Shown here: positions 33,744 through 42,859 of the stretch, one piece after another
How the letters are laid out: each line of letters begins with the position of its first letter
Position numbering within the stretch: position 1 is the stretch's first letter
Origin: Ulvibacterium sp965228935
GTDB taxonomy: Bacteria; Bacteroidota; Bacteroidia; Flavobacteriales; Flavobacteriaceae
Reading direction: 5' to 3'
DNA length: 64,000 nt
NCBI RefSeq assembly: GCF_965228935.1
Contig: NZ_OZ245846.1
Span: 1,550,001-1,614,000, forward strand
The notes under the pieces: model-generated
The model's database searches: none
Seen by the model: only the letters and a program-made list of their open reading frames with translations
Told to the model about the DNA's origin: nothing
Position numbers and translations under genes: made by a program

Positions 33744-34373
33744 TTAGGTCATAAAGGTCACCTTCCCATCCAGTATATCGTACATTGCCCCTACTATTTT
33801 TATCTCCCCATTTTCCTCCATTTCTTTCAAGATAGGGCTCATCCTACGTGTATTTTCAATGGTCAATTGTACGTTTTTTTCTGCAACTTTGTTTACGAAA
33901 TCCAAGTTCCTCGAACTACGAAGATCAATCTCTGCGGGCTCGGTTACTGCTCTAACGGCAGGCCTTATTTTATTCAGAAGAATCGTTAGGTTGCCCATTT
34001 TGGCATCATCACATGCTCCTTTCACCGCACCGCAGGCGGTGTGGCCCAAGATGACGACCACTTTTGTGCCTGCTAGTTTACAGGCGAATTCTATACTGCC
34101 CAAAACATCTTCATTAACGATGTTCCCCGCTACTCGGGCACTGAATATATCCCCTACCCCCTGATCAAAGATCAATTCCGCCGACACCCTTGAATCGATA
34201 CAGCCCAGGATCGTGGCAAATGGATATTGCCCGGAAGCCGTATCCCGAACCTGTTCCAACAAATCGCGATTCGCTTTCTTATTTTCCAAAAACCGCTGAT
34301 TGCCTTCTTGTAATAAAGATATGGCCAAATCTGGTGAAATGGCCGACTGTGTCTCTTTGGTATGCGCTTTCAT
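33744..34373 (-). CDS. beta-class carbonic anhydrase
   Basis: Interconverts carbon dioxide and bicarbonate. The zinc ligands are visible: C58 in GCIDSRVS with the D60/R62 dyad, then H111 and C114 in GHTACGAVKGA. The 209-residue length is standard; no signal peptide, so cytosolic. It is flanked on the same strand by SulP genes and a universal stress protein gene, an arrangement described in marine flavobacteria as an inorganic-carbon uptake set supporting anaplerotic fixation. Confidence 0.95.
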   Translation of the reverse strand: MKAHTKETQSAISPDLAISLLQEGNQRFLENKKANRDLLEQVRDTASGQYPFATILGCIDSRVSAELIFDQGVGDIFSARVAGNIVNEDVLGSIEFACKLAGTKVVVILGHTACGAVKGACDDAKMGNLTILLNKIRPAVRAVTEPAEIDLRSSRNLDFVNKVAEKNVQLTIENTRRMSPILKEMEENGEIKIVGAMYDILDGKVTFMT

Positions 34374-34428
34374 AATGATGTGGTTTTAAAAGGTTGCGCT
34401 TCAATTAAGCATTAAGTTCAATGGTTAG

Positions 34429-35247
34429 CTAAGCTTTTTGCTCGCCCGGTATCAAAAGCGAAACATTCAACTTTCCCATTACTTCCTTAACATCGGACGC
34501 CGTTAAATGTCTTGTTGCGCGGGATTGTTTGTTTATCCGATTCATACATAATAGGTTAATATTGTTTTTGGAAAGATAAGTGGAAAAGTTTTTAATGATA
34601 TTATCGCTATACTCAAAAACATATTCTATTGTCTTTCTACCTTCCGGTAAAGGTTGCTTTTGCGATGATACGGTACTCTTTATGATTTTAAATGATTTTA
34701 AGGGTTTTTGGGCGTGCTGCATTAAATCTTCCGCAAACTCTAGATTACTGGATGGTTTTGGGTTATTCAGCATTCCTAAGGTTACTTCTTTATTAGGCTC
34801 TAGCTTGTTGTTATGGGGAGCGATCATTATAGTCCCGTTATAGCGATTCAAGATAAAATCTGTAATGCCATCGCCCATAAGATTAAACGTTTTGGATTTT
34901 CTTTTGCCCAGTACCACCACATCCGGCTTTTGTTCTGCAAGGTACTCCCCTATTTCGCTTTTTACATTTCCGAACGCAAACGAATAGGTAATGCCAACAT
35001 CGTACTCCTGGGAAATGGAAGTTGCCAGATTTCGCATTTTCTTATTGATGGCCTTGTGTTCGCTATTGATGGTTCGCATGGCCGATAATTGATTGTCCAT
35101 CTTTACAATGTCCGTAGGCTTTTTTACGGAGAATATTTCTATCCGGCCATTGATTATTTTGGCAACACTAACGGCATTCTTTAGTATTGCAGCTGAAGAT
35201 TTGGTCAAATCTGAAAGAACAACAATTTTATATTGTTTTTTTTTCAT
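34429..35247 (-). CDS. universal stress protein family, two-domain
   Basis: The 272-residue protein begins as a USP domain (YKIVVLSDLTKSSAAILKNAVSVA) with a nucleotide-loop remnant GKRKSKTFNLMGDGITDFIL near 125, less regular than G-x2-G-x9-G-S/T. Residues from about 150 form a second, more degenerate USP-like half. It starts 5 bp after the stop of the upstream SulP gene, so the two are translated together; in such pairs it is plausibly a regulator of the transporter. Confidence 0.85.
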   Translation of the reverse strand: MKKKQYKIVVLSDLTKSSAAILKNAVSVAKIINGRIEIFSVKKPTDIVKMDNQLSAMRTINSEHKAINKKMRNLATSISQEYDVGITYSFAFGNVKSEIGEYLAEQKPDVVVLGKRKSKTFNLMGDGITDFILNRYNGTIMIAPHNNKLEPNKEVTLGMLNNPKPSSNLEFAEDLMQHAQKPLKSFKIIKSTVSSQKQPLPEGRKTIEYVFEYSDNIIKNFSTYLSKNNINLLCMNRINKQSRATRHLTASDVKEVMGKLNVSLLIPGEQKA

Positions 35248-35252
35248 GACGT

Positions 35253-36845
35253 TCAGTTCAAACTTAAGTTCGACTTTGGTCTTTTTTCAAAGAATTCGAT
35301 AAAACTGGACGGGTTTTCTACAGTGCCCCGTTTTGATACCAACTTTATGTCAATATCCCGCTCCTTGGCCTTGAACGCAAAATCTTCCAAAATTTCAATG
35401 ATATCGTTGTCCAAGTATCTGGTATTAAGAAGATTTATTTCTAAATAGGTATCCCTTGGCAGGCTGTCCAATTCTTTTAGAATGGCCCCTTTGTTAAAGA
35501 ACGTCACTTCCTCGGCAAGGGTCATTTTAATCTTGTGCTTTCCATTGCTTTTATCCTCAATATGCAGAAAATGGGAATTTTGATAGCTTTTCAATAAAAT
35601 CACCACGATACCTACACCTAGCCCAAGACCGATACCTACAAGCAAGTCTGTAAATATGATACCTAATATCGTGACAAAAAATGGGACGGATTGTTTCCAA
35701 CCTAGTTTGTACATTTTTTTGAAAAGGGAGGGCTTTGCCAGTTTGTAGCCAACAATGAACAGAATCGCGGCCAACACCGATAACGGAATCATATTTAACA
35801 ATCTAGGAATCAGTATTACCGAAATCAATAGCAAAAAACCATGTATTATTGCCGACATTTTTGTTTTTCCACCGGATTGTATGTTTGCGGAACTTCTTAC
35901 GATTACTTGCGTAATGGGCAAACCTCCGATCATCCCGGAAAGGATGTTTCCTGTACCCTGGGCCAACAATTCCCTATTGGTCGGCGTAACCCTCTTCTCA
36001 GGATCTAACCTGTCCGTAGCTTCCACACATAGCAACGTTTCAAGACTGGCTACCAGTGCTATGGTGAATGCGGTTATCCATATCTCGGTATTTCCGATCT
36101 GCCCAAAATTCGGAAAGCTGAACTGCGCCAAAAAAGACGAAGCATCTTCGGGAACGGGAACACTGACCAAGTGATTCAAAGCTATTCCCCAAATTTCACT
36201 GTCCCTGGTCAGAACGTAGAAAAGTATTCCGACTATAACAGCAACAAGGGGCCCTTGTACCAGCTGGAAAAATTTACCTTTTTTGGAAAGCACGCTGTCC
36301 CAAAGAATTAAAATGGAGAGACCGATAACGGCAATTAATGTTGCTCCAGGGCTTATATTGTTGAAAGTATCGATGATTTCGGAAAAAGTATTTTTCCCGT
36401 CCACTTGGAAAAATGCGAAATCGCCTTCGGGATCGGGGTCGTACCCAAAAAAATGTGGGATTTGCTTTAGTATTATAATGATTCCGATGCCTGTAAGCAT
36501 ACCTTTAATAACCGAAGATGGAAAATAATAACCTATTACACCTGCCTTCAAAAATCCAAAGACCAACTGAATTACTCCACCAAGAACCACGGCGAGCAAG
36601 AAGTTTTCAAAGCTGCCCAAAGCACCGATTGCAGTTAAAACAATGGCGGCCAAACCGGCCGCCGGGCCACTGACCCCAATATGGGAGCCGCTTAAGGCCC
36701 CAACTACTATGCCTCCTATAATACCGGCGATAAGACCGGAAAATAAGGGTGCTCCACTCGCCAGCGCAATACCAAGACAAAGAGGAATGGCCACAAAAAA
36801 TACTACAATACTTGCCGGCAGGTCATTTTTTAGATGATTGAACAT
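35253..36845 (-). CDS. SulP-family transporter, bicarbonate-type candidate
   Basis: A third SulP protein, 530 residues, from a different subgroup than the other two (starts LPASIVVFFVAIPLCLGIALASGAP, core TPTNRELLAQGTGNILSGMIGG). The C-terminal STAS-like domain is short and has TRYLDNDIIEILED in place of the D-x-SG found in the other two, so the phosphorylatable Ser is absent. The gene leads a unit with the universal stress protein and carbonic anhydrase, which favours bicarbonate transport. Confidence 0.92.
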   Translation of the reverse strand: MFNHLKNDLPASIVVFFVAIPLCLGIALASGAPLFSGLIAGIIGGIVVGALSGSHIGVSGPAAGLAAIVLTAIGALGSFENFLLAVVLGGVIQLVFGFLKAGVIGYYFPSSVIKGMLTGIGIIIILKQIPHFFGYDPDPEGDFAFFQVDGKNTFSEIIDTFNNISPGATLIAVIGLSILILWDSVLSKKGKFFQLVQGPLVAVIVGILFYVLTRDSEIWGIALNHLVSVPVPEDASSFLAQFSFPNFGQIGNTEIWITAFTIALVASLETLLCVEATDRLDPEKRVTPTNRELLAQGTGNILSGMIGGLPITQVIVRSSANIQSGGKTKMSAIIHGFLLLISVILIPRLLNMIPLSVLAAILFIVGYKLAKPSLFKKMYKLGWKQSVPFFVTILGIIFTDLLVGIGLGLGVGIVVILLKSYQNSHFLHIEDKSNGKHKIKMTLAEEVTFFNKGAILKELDSLPRDTYLEINLLNTRYLDNDIIEILEDFAFKAKERDIDIKLVSKRGTVENPSSFIEFFEKRPKSNLSLN

Positions 36846-36924
36846 GTTATTTGAGATGTTTTGTCTTCAATACACTTTGAAGACCGGTTAGGCGGAAAAA
36901 TATAATGGGTTGAAAGCAACAATC

Positions 36925-37221
36925 TTAGCTCTTCCGTTCGGGAGGGGGGAGTAGAATCTCCAAGTTAAAATCATTATCGCCCAAGGATTTATGAATTCCG
37001 GTCATCCACGTTTTGGATTGTGCCTGAAGCGAAAAAAAATGACGGGGTTTGTCGTTGATAATGTCTTCCTCGGCCTGTATCTTTTTAGCGGCTTCTTGCT
37101 GCTCTTCCTCATTTAGGTTGACAACGATAACCTGATCATCGCCGGTTAGGGAAACCACACTTGGCATCACTATACCAAACAGCCATATGGAAAGCATTAG
37201 TTTACGGGCAAACATCTTCAT
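36925..37221 (-). CDS. small secreted protein downstream of batE
   Basis: The 98-residue precursor has a signal peptide (about 1-25, ending PSVVSLTG) and a charged helical middle (NEEEQQEAAKKIQAEEDI). Nothing is recognisable. It is the last gene on the same strand after the Bat operon, 59 bp past batE, and may belong to it. Met3 is an alternative start. Confidence 0.6.
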   Translation of the reverse strand: MKMFARKLMLSIWLFGIVMPSVVSLTGDDQVIVVNLNEEEQQEAAKKIQAEEDIINDKPRHFFSLQAQSKTWMTGIHKSLGDNDFNLEILLPPPERKS

Positions 37222-37280
37222 TTTGGAAGGTATTAAGACAAATATAATAGTAATGCTATTGCTAGATTGTTAAGGAAAGT

Positions 37281-38039
37281 TTAAAAATCCTTGAGCATCT
37301 TAATGTCCGTATCCATTAACCATCCCGTTTTACCGTCGCCGATCCGTATCTTTTTCCAATCGTTAAGGGAGTCTAAAACATGAATTTTAGTTCCTTCATG
37401 CAAAGTGAAGACTTCTTGACTTCTAGTGTTCGGCTCTGATTTTACGGTTACTTCTTCCGAAAAAATAATAGCAGGCCTATCCCTTTTGAAGTCATTGTAC
37501 TGAATAAAGGCGAAGGTCATGGAAATTAGGGCTATGATCAAGGAAATCATACCGGTGATAAAGGCAATACGTTTACGGGACGAATATCTGAAGTAAAAGA
37601 ATGCAATGTATAGGAGCACGAAGAGGATAGTGAATAACACGGCGGTGACGGCCCATTGATCGAAGGAAAGGAGCCCGGTTATTTTGTTGTAAATTTTTGA
37701 TAATCCCGTTTCCGGCATTTTTTCGATTGCGTCCAACGTCATATTTTGGGCATAGGCCAGATTATTCCGAATTTCCGGGTCATTGGGCTTCAAAAGCAAT
37801 GCCTTTTCATAATAATATATGCTGGGAGCGATTTGATTGATCTTGTAATAGGAATTGCCCAGATTAAAATAAAGTGCCGCCGAGTGTTTCCCATTATCCA
37901 AAATTTCCAAATAGTGGGTGATGGCCGTTTCGTAGTCCCCTTCGTTATAGGCCGACGTGGCTTGTTCAAAGATGGCTTCATTTTGGGCATATGACCAAAA
38001 GCCTATCCAAAATAGTATGAAGCCTGCCACTCCTTTCAT
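37281..38039 (-). CDS. batE: BatE: TPR, two membrane segments and SH3 domain
   Basis: The 252-residue protein has a signal peptide, TPRs at about 20-105 (AALYFNLGNSYYKINQIAPS), two transmembrane segments (about 128-150 and 158-180), and a C-terminal bacterial SH3 domain (about 190-250, VTVKSEPNTRSQEV). This is the domain order of BatE in Bacteroidota aerotolerance operons. Spacing to batD is 5 bp. It is expected in the inner membrane with TPR and SH3 parts in the periplasm. Confidence 0.9.
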   Translation of the reverse strand: MKGVAGFILFWIGFWSYAQNEAIFEQATSAYNEGDYETAITHYLEILDNGKHSAALYFNLGNSYYKINQIAPSIYYYEKALLLKPNDPEIRNNLAYAQNMTLDAIEKMPETGLSKIYNKITGLLSFDQWAVTAVLFTILFVLLYIAFFYFRYSSRKRIAFITGMISLIIALISMTFAFIQYNDFKRDRPAIIFSEEVTVKSEPNTRSQEVFTLHEGTKIHVLDSLNDWKKIRIGDGKTGWLMDTDIKMLKDF

Positions 38040-38044
38040 CCGTA

Positions 38045-39826
38045 TTACAATTGTTTGTCCAAATATGAGATTACTTCGCTGGCCTTATTATAATCCTGAT
38101 GCATCTGTACGTCCGAGAAAGGGCTGTAGCGGGCCATTTCACAATTTTTAAGTAGGCCAATAAAGCCATCCCTGGTGGTTTCGTCAACATTTTTTTGTGC
38201 CAACAACGCCCCTATTTTGTCCTTACTGAATTCTGATGTCTCTATTTTAAGCTTGGCCTTTAAATAATGATGCAGGGCCTTTTCCAGGGCAATATAAAAA
38301 TCCTCTTTGTTCCCTAACTCCTTTTTTGCCTTGGAAAGGTATTTTTTTGCCAATTTGTTTCTTCTTTTAATTCTATTTCCGATAACATCACTAGCGATGG
38401 CCTCGCGTTTTTTTCCAAATACGACCGCTGAGGGAATCAATAAAAGAGGCAATAGTAGCCAAAGGTAAAAACGTGTTGACCCAAAAAAATAATCGGTGCC
38501 GATCGCCTTCAGATCAGGTTTAAGCTTTATAAAGTTAAATTGGCTACCTGTAGCGATTACATTTCGCTTAGTTGTTCCCACAACGGTATTGTTTGCTGCT
38601 GCAATATTGGCCGGACCTTGAATTACATCGATAAGGATTTCATCCGAATCCAACCTTTTATATTTTTCAGTTTTAGGATCAAAGTAGCTAAAGGAAATAC
38701 TTGGAATGGGATACTTGCCCTTAAAGGAGGGCACTATCGTGTAGTTGTTGCTCACCTTTCCCTGCATGCCGGACAAGGTAGTGCGGACCTTTTCATCAAA
38801 TTCAGGCTCATATACTTCCAGTGAGCTAGGTAGATCGGGTTCCGGTAATTGGAACAGTTTTAGATTTCCCTTTCCACTGACCTCTACTTTGGCCTGCAGG
38901 GATTCCGAAGCATTTAGTTGGGTCTTACTTGTGGTTACCGAAAAATCAAAGCTTCCCACGGCGCCGCTGAAGTCGGCCGGTTTTCCTGCAACGGGTAGTT
39001 CCTTTGCATTTATGGTACGTCTTCCTGCCGAAACCGTCTTATTGGTCTGTGAGTAGATACGATCCCCGAAAAAACCGCGCTTATTGGTCGGTACCTCCAA
39101 GCTAACTTCCAAGGACAGCGGTTCTATTTCCAATTTTCCTGCCTTTTGAGGATAAAGTACTACCCTTTTCAATACTACATATCTAAAAGCTTTTCCCTTA
39201 TAGGTGCCATTTTGTGGTACAGGTCTGGAAACCGGAATATCCTGGCTCCAGAAGTTGTTGTATTTTGGATTATCCAAAGGCCTATAATTGGTAATACCGA
39301 TCGTGGAGGTAAAATATAATTTATAGACAACGCTCAAAGGTTCATTTAGATATGGACGGGTCTTGGAAACCTCGGCCACCAAAAACAAACTTTCATCGGC
39401 AATATCGTCCACGGTCATCTGGTCGCTGGGTTTGTCAACGGCGGCCTTTACCTCCACTTGCTTTGGAAGTGATTTATAGACTTCACCACTGATCGTAATG
39501 GTCGCTTGCTTTATGGTGAATTTTCCCCGAGCGGTAGGGGCCAAAGTATAGGAGTAGGTCTTGGAATAACTCCGCTTTCCATTGATCCAGGAGGAGCTTA
39601 TGGATTGGGATGGCCCCATGAGCACCTTAAAACCTTCAAAATCAGGCGGATTGAAGTTGTCCCCATCCTTATTCATGGTAAAGTCCACACGCAAGCGTTC
39701 GTTGATTCCCAATTTTTCCTTGCTGAGATTCATGGCAAAGGTTACCGCATCCTTATCCTGCCCCTGAGAAACAAAGACCACACTTAAAAAGAATATTAAT
39801 GAAATATGTTTAAAGTTTTTGGGCAT
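38045..39826 (-). CDS. batD: BatD, large periplasmic membrane-anchored protein
   Basis: The start is taken at the ATG that overlaps the batC stop (TAATG), giving 593 residues. A TTG two codons upstream is also open. A signal peptide (1-22, ending VSQGQ) is followed by repeated beta-sandwich domains (about 25-435), typical of BatD (KLGINERLRVDFTMN, YKLYFTSTIGITNYRP). A transmembrane segment follows at about 440-458 and a cytosolic helical tail. BatD is thought to hold the BatA/BatB von Willebrand proteins in a complex. Confidence 0.92.
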   Translation of the reverse strand: MPKNFKHISLIFFLSVVFVSQGQDKDAVTFAMNLSKEKLGINERLRVDFTMNKDGDNFNPPDFEGFKVLMGPSQSISSSWINGKRSYSKTYSYTLAPTARGKFTIKQATITISGEVYKSLPKQVEVKAAVDKPSDQMTVDDIADESLFLVAEVSKTRPYLNEPLSVVYKLYFTSTIGITNYRPLDNPKYNNFWSQDIPVSRPVPQNGTYKGKAFRYVVLKRVVLYPQKAGKLEIEPLSLEVSLEVPTNKRGFFGDRIYSQTNKTVSAGRRTINAKELPVAGKPADFSGAVGSFDFSVTTSKTQLNASESLQAKVEVSGKGNLKLFQLPEPDLPSSLEVYEPEFDEKVRTTLSGMQGKVSNNYTIVPSFKGKYPIPSISFSYFDPKTEKYKRLDSDEILIDVIQGPANIAAANNTVVGTTKRNVIATGSQFNFIKLKPDLKAIGTDYFFGSTRFYLWLLLPLLLIPSAVVFGKKREAIASDVIGNRIKRRNKLAKKYLSKAKKELGNKEDFYIALEKALHHYLKAKLKIETSEFSKDKIGALLAQKNVDETTRDGFIGLLKNCEMARYSPFSDVQMHQDYNKASEVISYLDKQL

Positions 39827-40656
39827 TACCAATCCTTTTCATTTTTCACCTTGGCGCCTTTTACTTTTTTGGCGTCAATTTTTTCCTGTACCTTTTTTTC
39901 CTCGTTCTGCATGGCCTCCAACAGGTTCTGTATTTGTTGTTTGCTCAACTGACTGGGGCGTGGTTGCTTTTGTTCCTCGGGCTTTTCTCCTTGATTGGGC
40001 TGTTTTTTCTGTTCTTCTTTTTGATCCCCGTCACCTTCTTTGTTATCCTCCTTTTTCTCATCGCCCTGATCCCCCTTATCCTCTTGATCCTTTTGTTCTT
40101 GATCTTTATTTTCCTCTTTGTTATCCCCTTCGTCCTTGTTATCCTGATTTTGATCTTGTTGGTCTTTGTTGTCCTCGTTTTGATCGTTCTGCTCCTGCTC
40201 TTTTTTCAAAAGCTCTTTGGCCAATGCCAAATTATAGCGGGTCTCCTCATCCGTCGGAACATTGCGCAAAGCTTCCTTGTAGGCTTCCACTGCCTTTTGG
40301 TAGTCTTTGCGTTTCATGAATACATTTCCCATATTGTGGTAGGCCCTATGTTTGTCCGGTTTGTTCTCCGCGATTTCACCCGCCTGTTTAAAACGTCCAA
40401 AAGCCTCGCTGTATGTTTCTTTGTTATAGTATGCGTTACCCAAGTTATAGGGTGCCGCTACGTTCTTACTGCTTTTGGAGATGGCTTTTCTATAATCGAC
40501 TTCGGCCGTAATGAAATTGTTTTCGGAAAGTTCCTTATTGGCTTCCCAAGTAAGGTTTTTGGATTCGGTCAAGGCACTTTCATCCATTTGCTGGTCTTCT
40601 TGGGCAAAGGAAAATACTCCAAGGACTAAAAATAGATATACCCAAATGTCTTTCAT
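39826..40656 (-). CDS. batC: BatC, TPR protein with acidic low-complexity tail
   Basis: The start is chosen at the internal ATG that begins a clean signal peptide (MKDIWVYLFLVLGVFSFAQ), giving 276 residues; nine codons upstream are open but unlikely. TPRs lie at about 35-150 (NVAAPYNLGNAYYNKETYS, YHNMGNVFMKRKDYQKAVE). Residues about 155-240 are almost entirely Glu, Asp, Gln, Lys and Asn. The last 40 residues are basic. This matches BatC of Bacteroidota; its stop overlaps the batD start. Confidence 0.9.
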   Translation of the reverse strand: MKDIWVYLFLVLGVFSFAQEDQQMDESALTESKNLTWEANKELSENNFITAEVDYRKAISKSSKNVAAPYNLGNAYYNKETYSEAFGRFKQAGEIAENKPDKHRAYHNMGNVFMKRKDYQKAVEAYKEALRNVPTDEETRYNLALAKELLKKEQEQNDQNEDNKDQQDQNQDNKDEGDNKEENKDQEQKDQEDKGDQGDEKKEDNKEGDGDQKEEQKKQPNQGEKPEEQKQPRPSQLSKQQIQNLLEAMQNEEKKVQEKIDAKKVKGAKVKNEKDW

Positions 40657-40762
40657 AATATCTTTTGTATTCACTTTCAACAAATAAAAGAAAACGAAAA
40701 AAAGAACATAGAACCTATGATTTAGAAAACTTTAATAGTACCTCTAAACCATTTTGTATTCC

Positions 40763-41806
40763 CTATTCTTTATGCTCATTGAACAAATCTAACTTTTTAA
40801 GCCATCTTGTTTTTCTGTCCAGGACAAAGATGTCCAAAAATAAAAATAACAATCCGGCCCCTAAAAACCATTGAAATTGATCCTTGAACTCCGCAAACTG
40901 CTTGGCCTCGAATTCGGTCTTGTCCATTTGATTCAATTGTTCCCTAATAAATTCCACTGCTTCCTCTGTGTTGGAACCGTTTATATATTCACCATTGCCT
41001 TCATCCGATATCTCTTCCAAAATCTCTTCGTTCAATTTGGTAATGACCACCTCTCCCTGGGCATCTTTTTTTAAACTTTCTACAATTCCATTTCGTTTAA
41101 GGGGAATAGGGGCGCCCTTAGTTTTGCCTACCCCGATCGTAAAAATACGTATGCCCTCTTCAACCGCTTCCTCAACCGCTTCCAAGACAGAATTTTCAGA
41201 ATGGTCCTCCCCGTCGGAAATAATGAACAACACTCTATTGGTCTGTTCGTCGTCATTGTAATAGGTAGTAGCGAGCTCTATGGCCTCATTGATGGCCGTT
41301 CCTTGGGACGTAAGCATATCCGTATTCATATTTTGAAGGAACATTTTTGCGGCACCGTAATCCGTGGTAATAGGCAATTGCGGAAAAGCCTGTCCTGCAT
41401 AGGCTATGATGCCAATCCGATCACTTGCCAATTGGTTAATGATTTCGGATACCAATCGCTTTGATTTTTCCAAACGATTTGGGGCAATGTCCTCCGCCAA
41501 CATGCTTTTGGATACATCCACGGCAAAAACAATATCTACCCCTTCCCGTTTTACGGTCTCCAATTTTGAACCGATTTTAGGGTTCACCAACCCTAAAGCC
41601 AAAAAAGAGATACCAAGGGTAAACATCAATAATTTTAGGTAGGATTTGAAGTCGGATTTGTCCGGGGTCAATCGTTTTAACAAGGACAGATCCGCAAATC
41701 TTTTCTGGGTTCTTTTTTTCCAGAATTGCAGCATAAGGAATAGAACGATCATCACCGGAATGATGAACAAGAGATAAAAGTATATTTTTTCGTCTAACTG
41801 AATCAT
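40763..41806 (-). CDS. batB: BatB, von Willebrand factor type A membrane protein
   Basis: The 347-residue protein has two N-terminal membrane segments (about 8-25 and 55-75) and a C-terminal one (about 310-330). Between them is a VWA domain with the metal-ion site FAVDVSKSMLAED (about 90-102) and later ISDGEDHSEN. It is paired with batA, and the two VWA proteins probably assemble through the MIDAS metal. MoxR at the head of the operon is the expected ATPase partner. Confidence 0.93.
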   Translation of the reverse strand: MIQLDEKIYFYLLFIIPVMIVLFLMLQFWKKRTQKRFADLSLLKRLTPDKSDFKSYLKLLMFTLGISFLALGLVNPKIGSKLETVKREGVDIVFAVDVSKSMLAEDIAPNRLEKSKRLVSEIINQLASDRIGIIAYAGQAFPQLPITTDYGAAKMFLQNMNTDMLTSQGTAINEAIELATTYYNDDEQTNRVLFIISDGEDHSENSVLEAVEEAVEEGIRIFTIGVGKTKGAPIPLKRNGIVESLKKDAQGEVVITKLNEEILEEISDEGNGEYINGSNTEEAVEFIREQLNQMDKTEFEAKQFAEFKDQFQWFLGAGLLFLFLDIFVLDRKTRWLKKLDLFNEHKE

Positions 41807-41860
41807 ATCTTATACTAGGCTAAGACCAGTCAAGCTTTTAAGATCTGGCCTGTTCTGCGA

Positions 41861-42859
41861 TTAAATAAAGCTCCTAAAAAGGGTATTTCGTAAAATCCAT
41901 TCCATTACAAGCAAAGCCCCTGCCAAAAGGACCCATGGCCTAAATTTTTCTTCGTACCTATAATATTTGAACTCTTCTATTTCGGTTTTTTCCAACTTGT
42001 TTATTTCGTCATAAATGGCCTCTAACTTTTCATTGTCAGTGGCCCTAAAATACTTTCCTCCGGTGGCCTTGGCAATATTCTTCAACAAATCCTCATCAAT
42101 TTCCACCTGACGCATACCATATCGAAAAGAACCATCCGAATTATAAGAGATAGGTGATAGGGCATTGCCATTGGTTCCCAAACCTATGGTATATGCTTTT
42201 ATGCCAAATTCTATGGCAAGCTCTGCGGCCGTCTGCGGCTCAATAAATCCGGAGTTGTTTACGCCGTCCGTCAGTAGTATGATTACTTTACTTATGGCTT
42301 TGCTTTCCTTTAAGCGGTTGACCGCGGTGGCCAGTCCCATTCCAATGGCCGTACCATCGTTCAATTGTCCATAGGTAATTTCGCGCAATGCACTCAACAC
42401 TATGGATTTGTCACTTGTTATCGGAGTCTTGGTATATCCTTCTCCGGCGTAGGCCACCAGTCCTATACGATCATTGGGGCGCTCTCGAATGAAATCCGCG
42501 GCCACCTCCTTAAGGGCGGAAAGCCGATTGGGTTTTAAGTCCCTGGCCAGCATGCTTGAGGAAACATCAATGGCCATAACGATGTCTATCCCTTTTGTAG
42601 TCTTGGTCCGTGTGGATACATCTTCGGTCTGGGGGCGTGCCATGGCAATTATGATAGCGGCCAAAGCAAGCAGACGTAGTGCGAAGAGCGTAGGCTTCAA
42701 TTTTGGAAGAAGGCTATTTACCGTAAAGCCTTTGATGCTCGAAATTTTGAGGGAAGCTACCTGTTCCTTTCGCCTAAAAAAATACCATAGAAGGGCCAAT
42801 GGAAGCAACAAGAGCAACCAAAAAAACTCGGGATTCGCAAAGGACACGTTGTCTAACAT
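41861..42859 (-). CDS. batA: BatA, von Willebrand factor type A membrane protein
   Basis: The 332-residue paralogue of batB has membrane segments near residues 10-25, 55-75 and at the C-terminus. The VWA site reads AIDVSSSMLARDL (about 92-104) and the third MIDAS region LLTDGVNNSGF. Its ATG directly follows the stop of the upstream BatD-like gene (TAAATG), indicating translational coupling. VWA pairs with MoxR act in maturation of envelope complexes and give oxygen or stress tolerance in Bacteroides. Confidence 0.93.
   Translation of the reverse strand: MLDNVSFANPEFFWLLLLLPLALLWYFFRRKEQVASLKISSIKGFTVNSLLPKLKPTLFALRLLALAAIIIAMARPQTEDVSTRTKTTKGIDIVMAIDVSSSMLARDLKPNRLSALKEVAADFIRERPNDRIGLVAYAGEGYTKTPITSDKSIVLSALREITYGQLNDGTAIGMGLATAVNRLKESKAISKVIILLTDGVNNSGFIEPQTAAELAIEFGIKAYTIGLGTNGNALSPISYNSDGSFRYGMRQVEIDEDLLKNIAKATGGKYFRATDNEKLEAIYDEINKLEKTEIEEFKYYRYEEKFRPWVLLAGALLVMEWILRNTLFRSFI

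Noticed and set aside
39934..40629. 231-residue plus-strand frame opposite batC, very hydrophobic
   Set aside because: It is an artefact of the Glu/Lys/Gln-rich batC tail read in antisense, which gives runs of Leu, Phe and Val. BatC is well supported.
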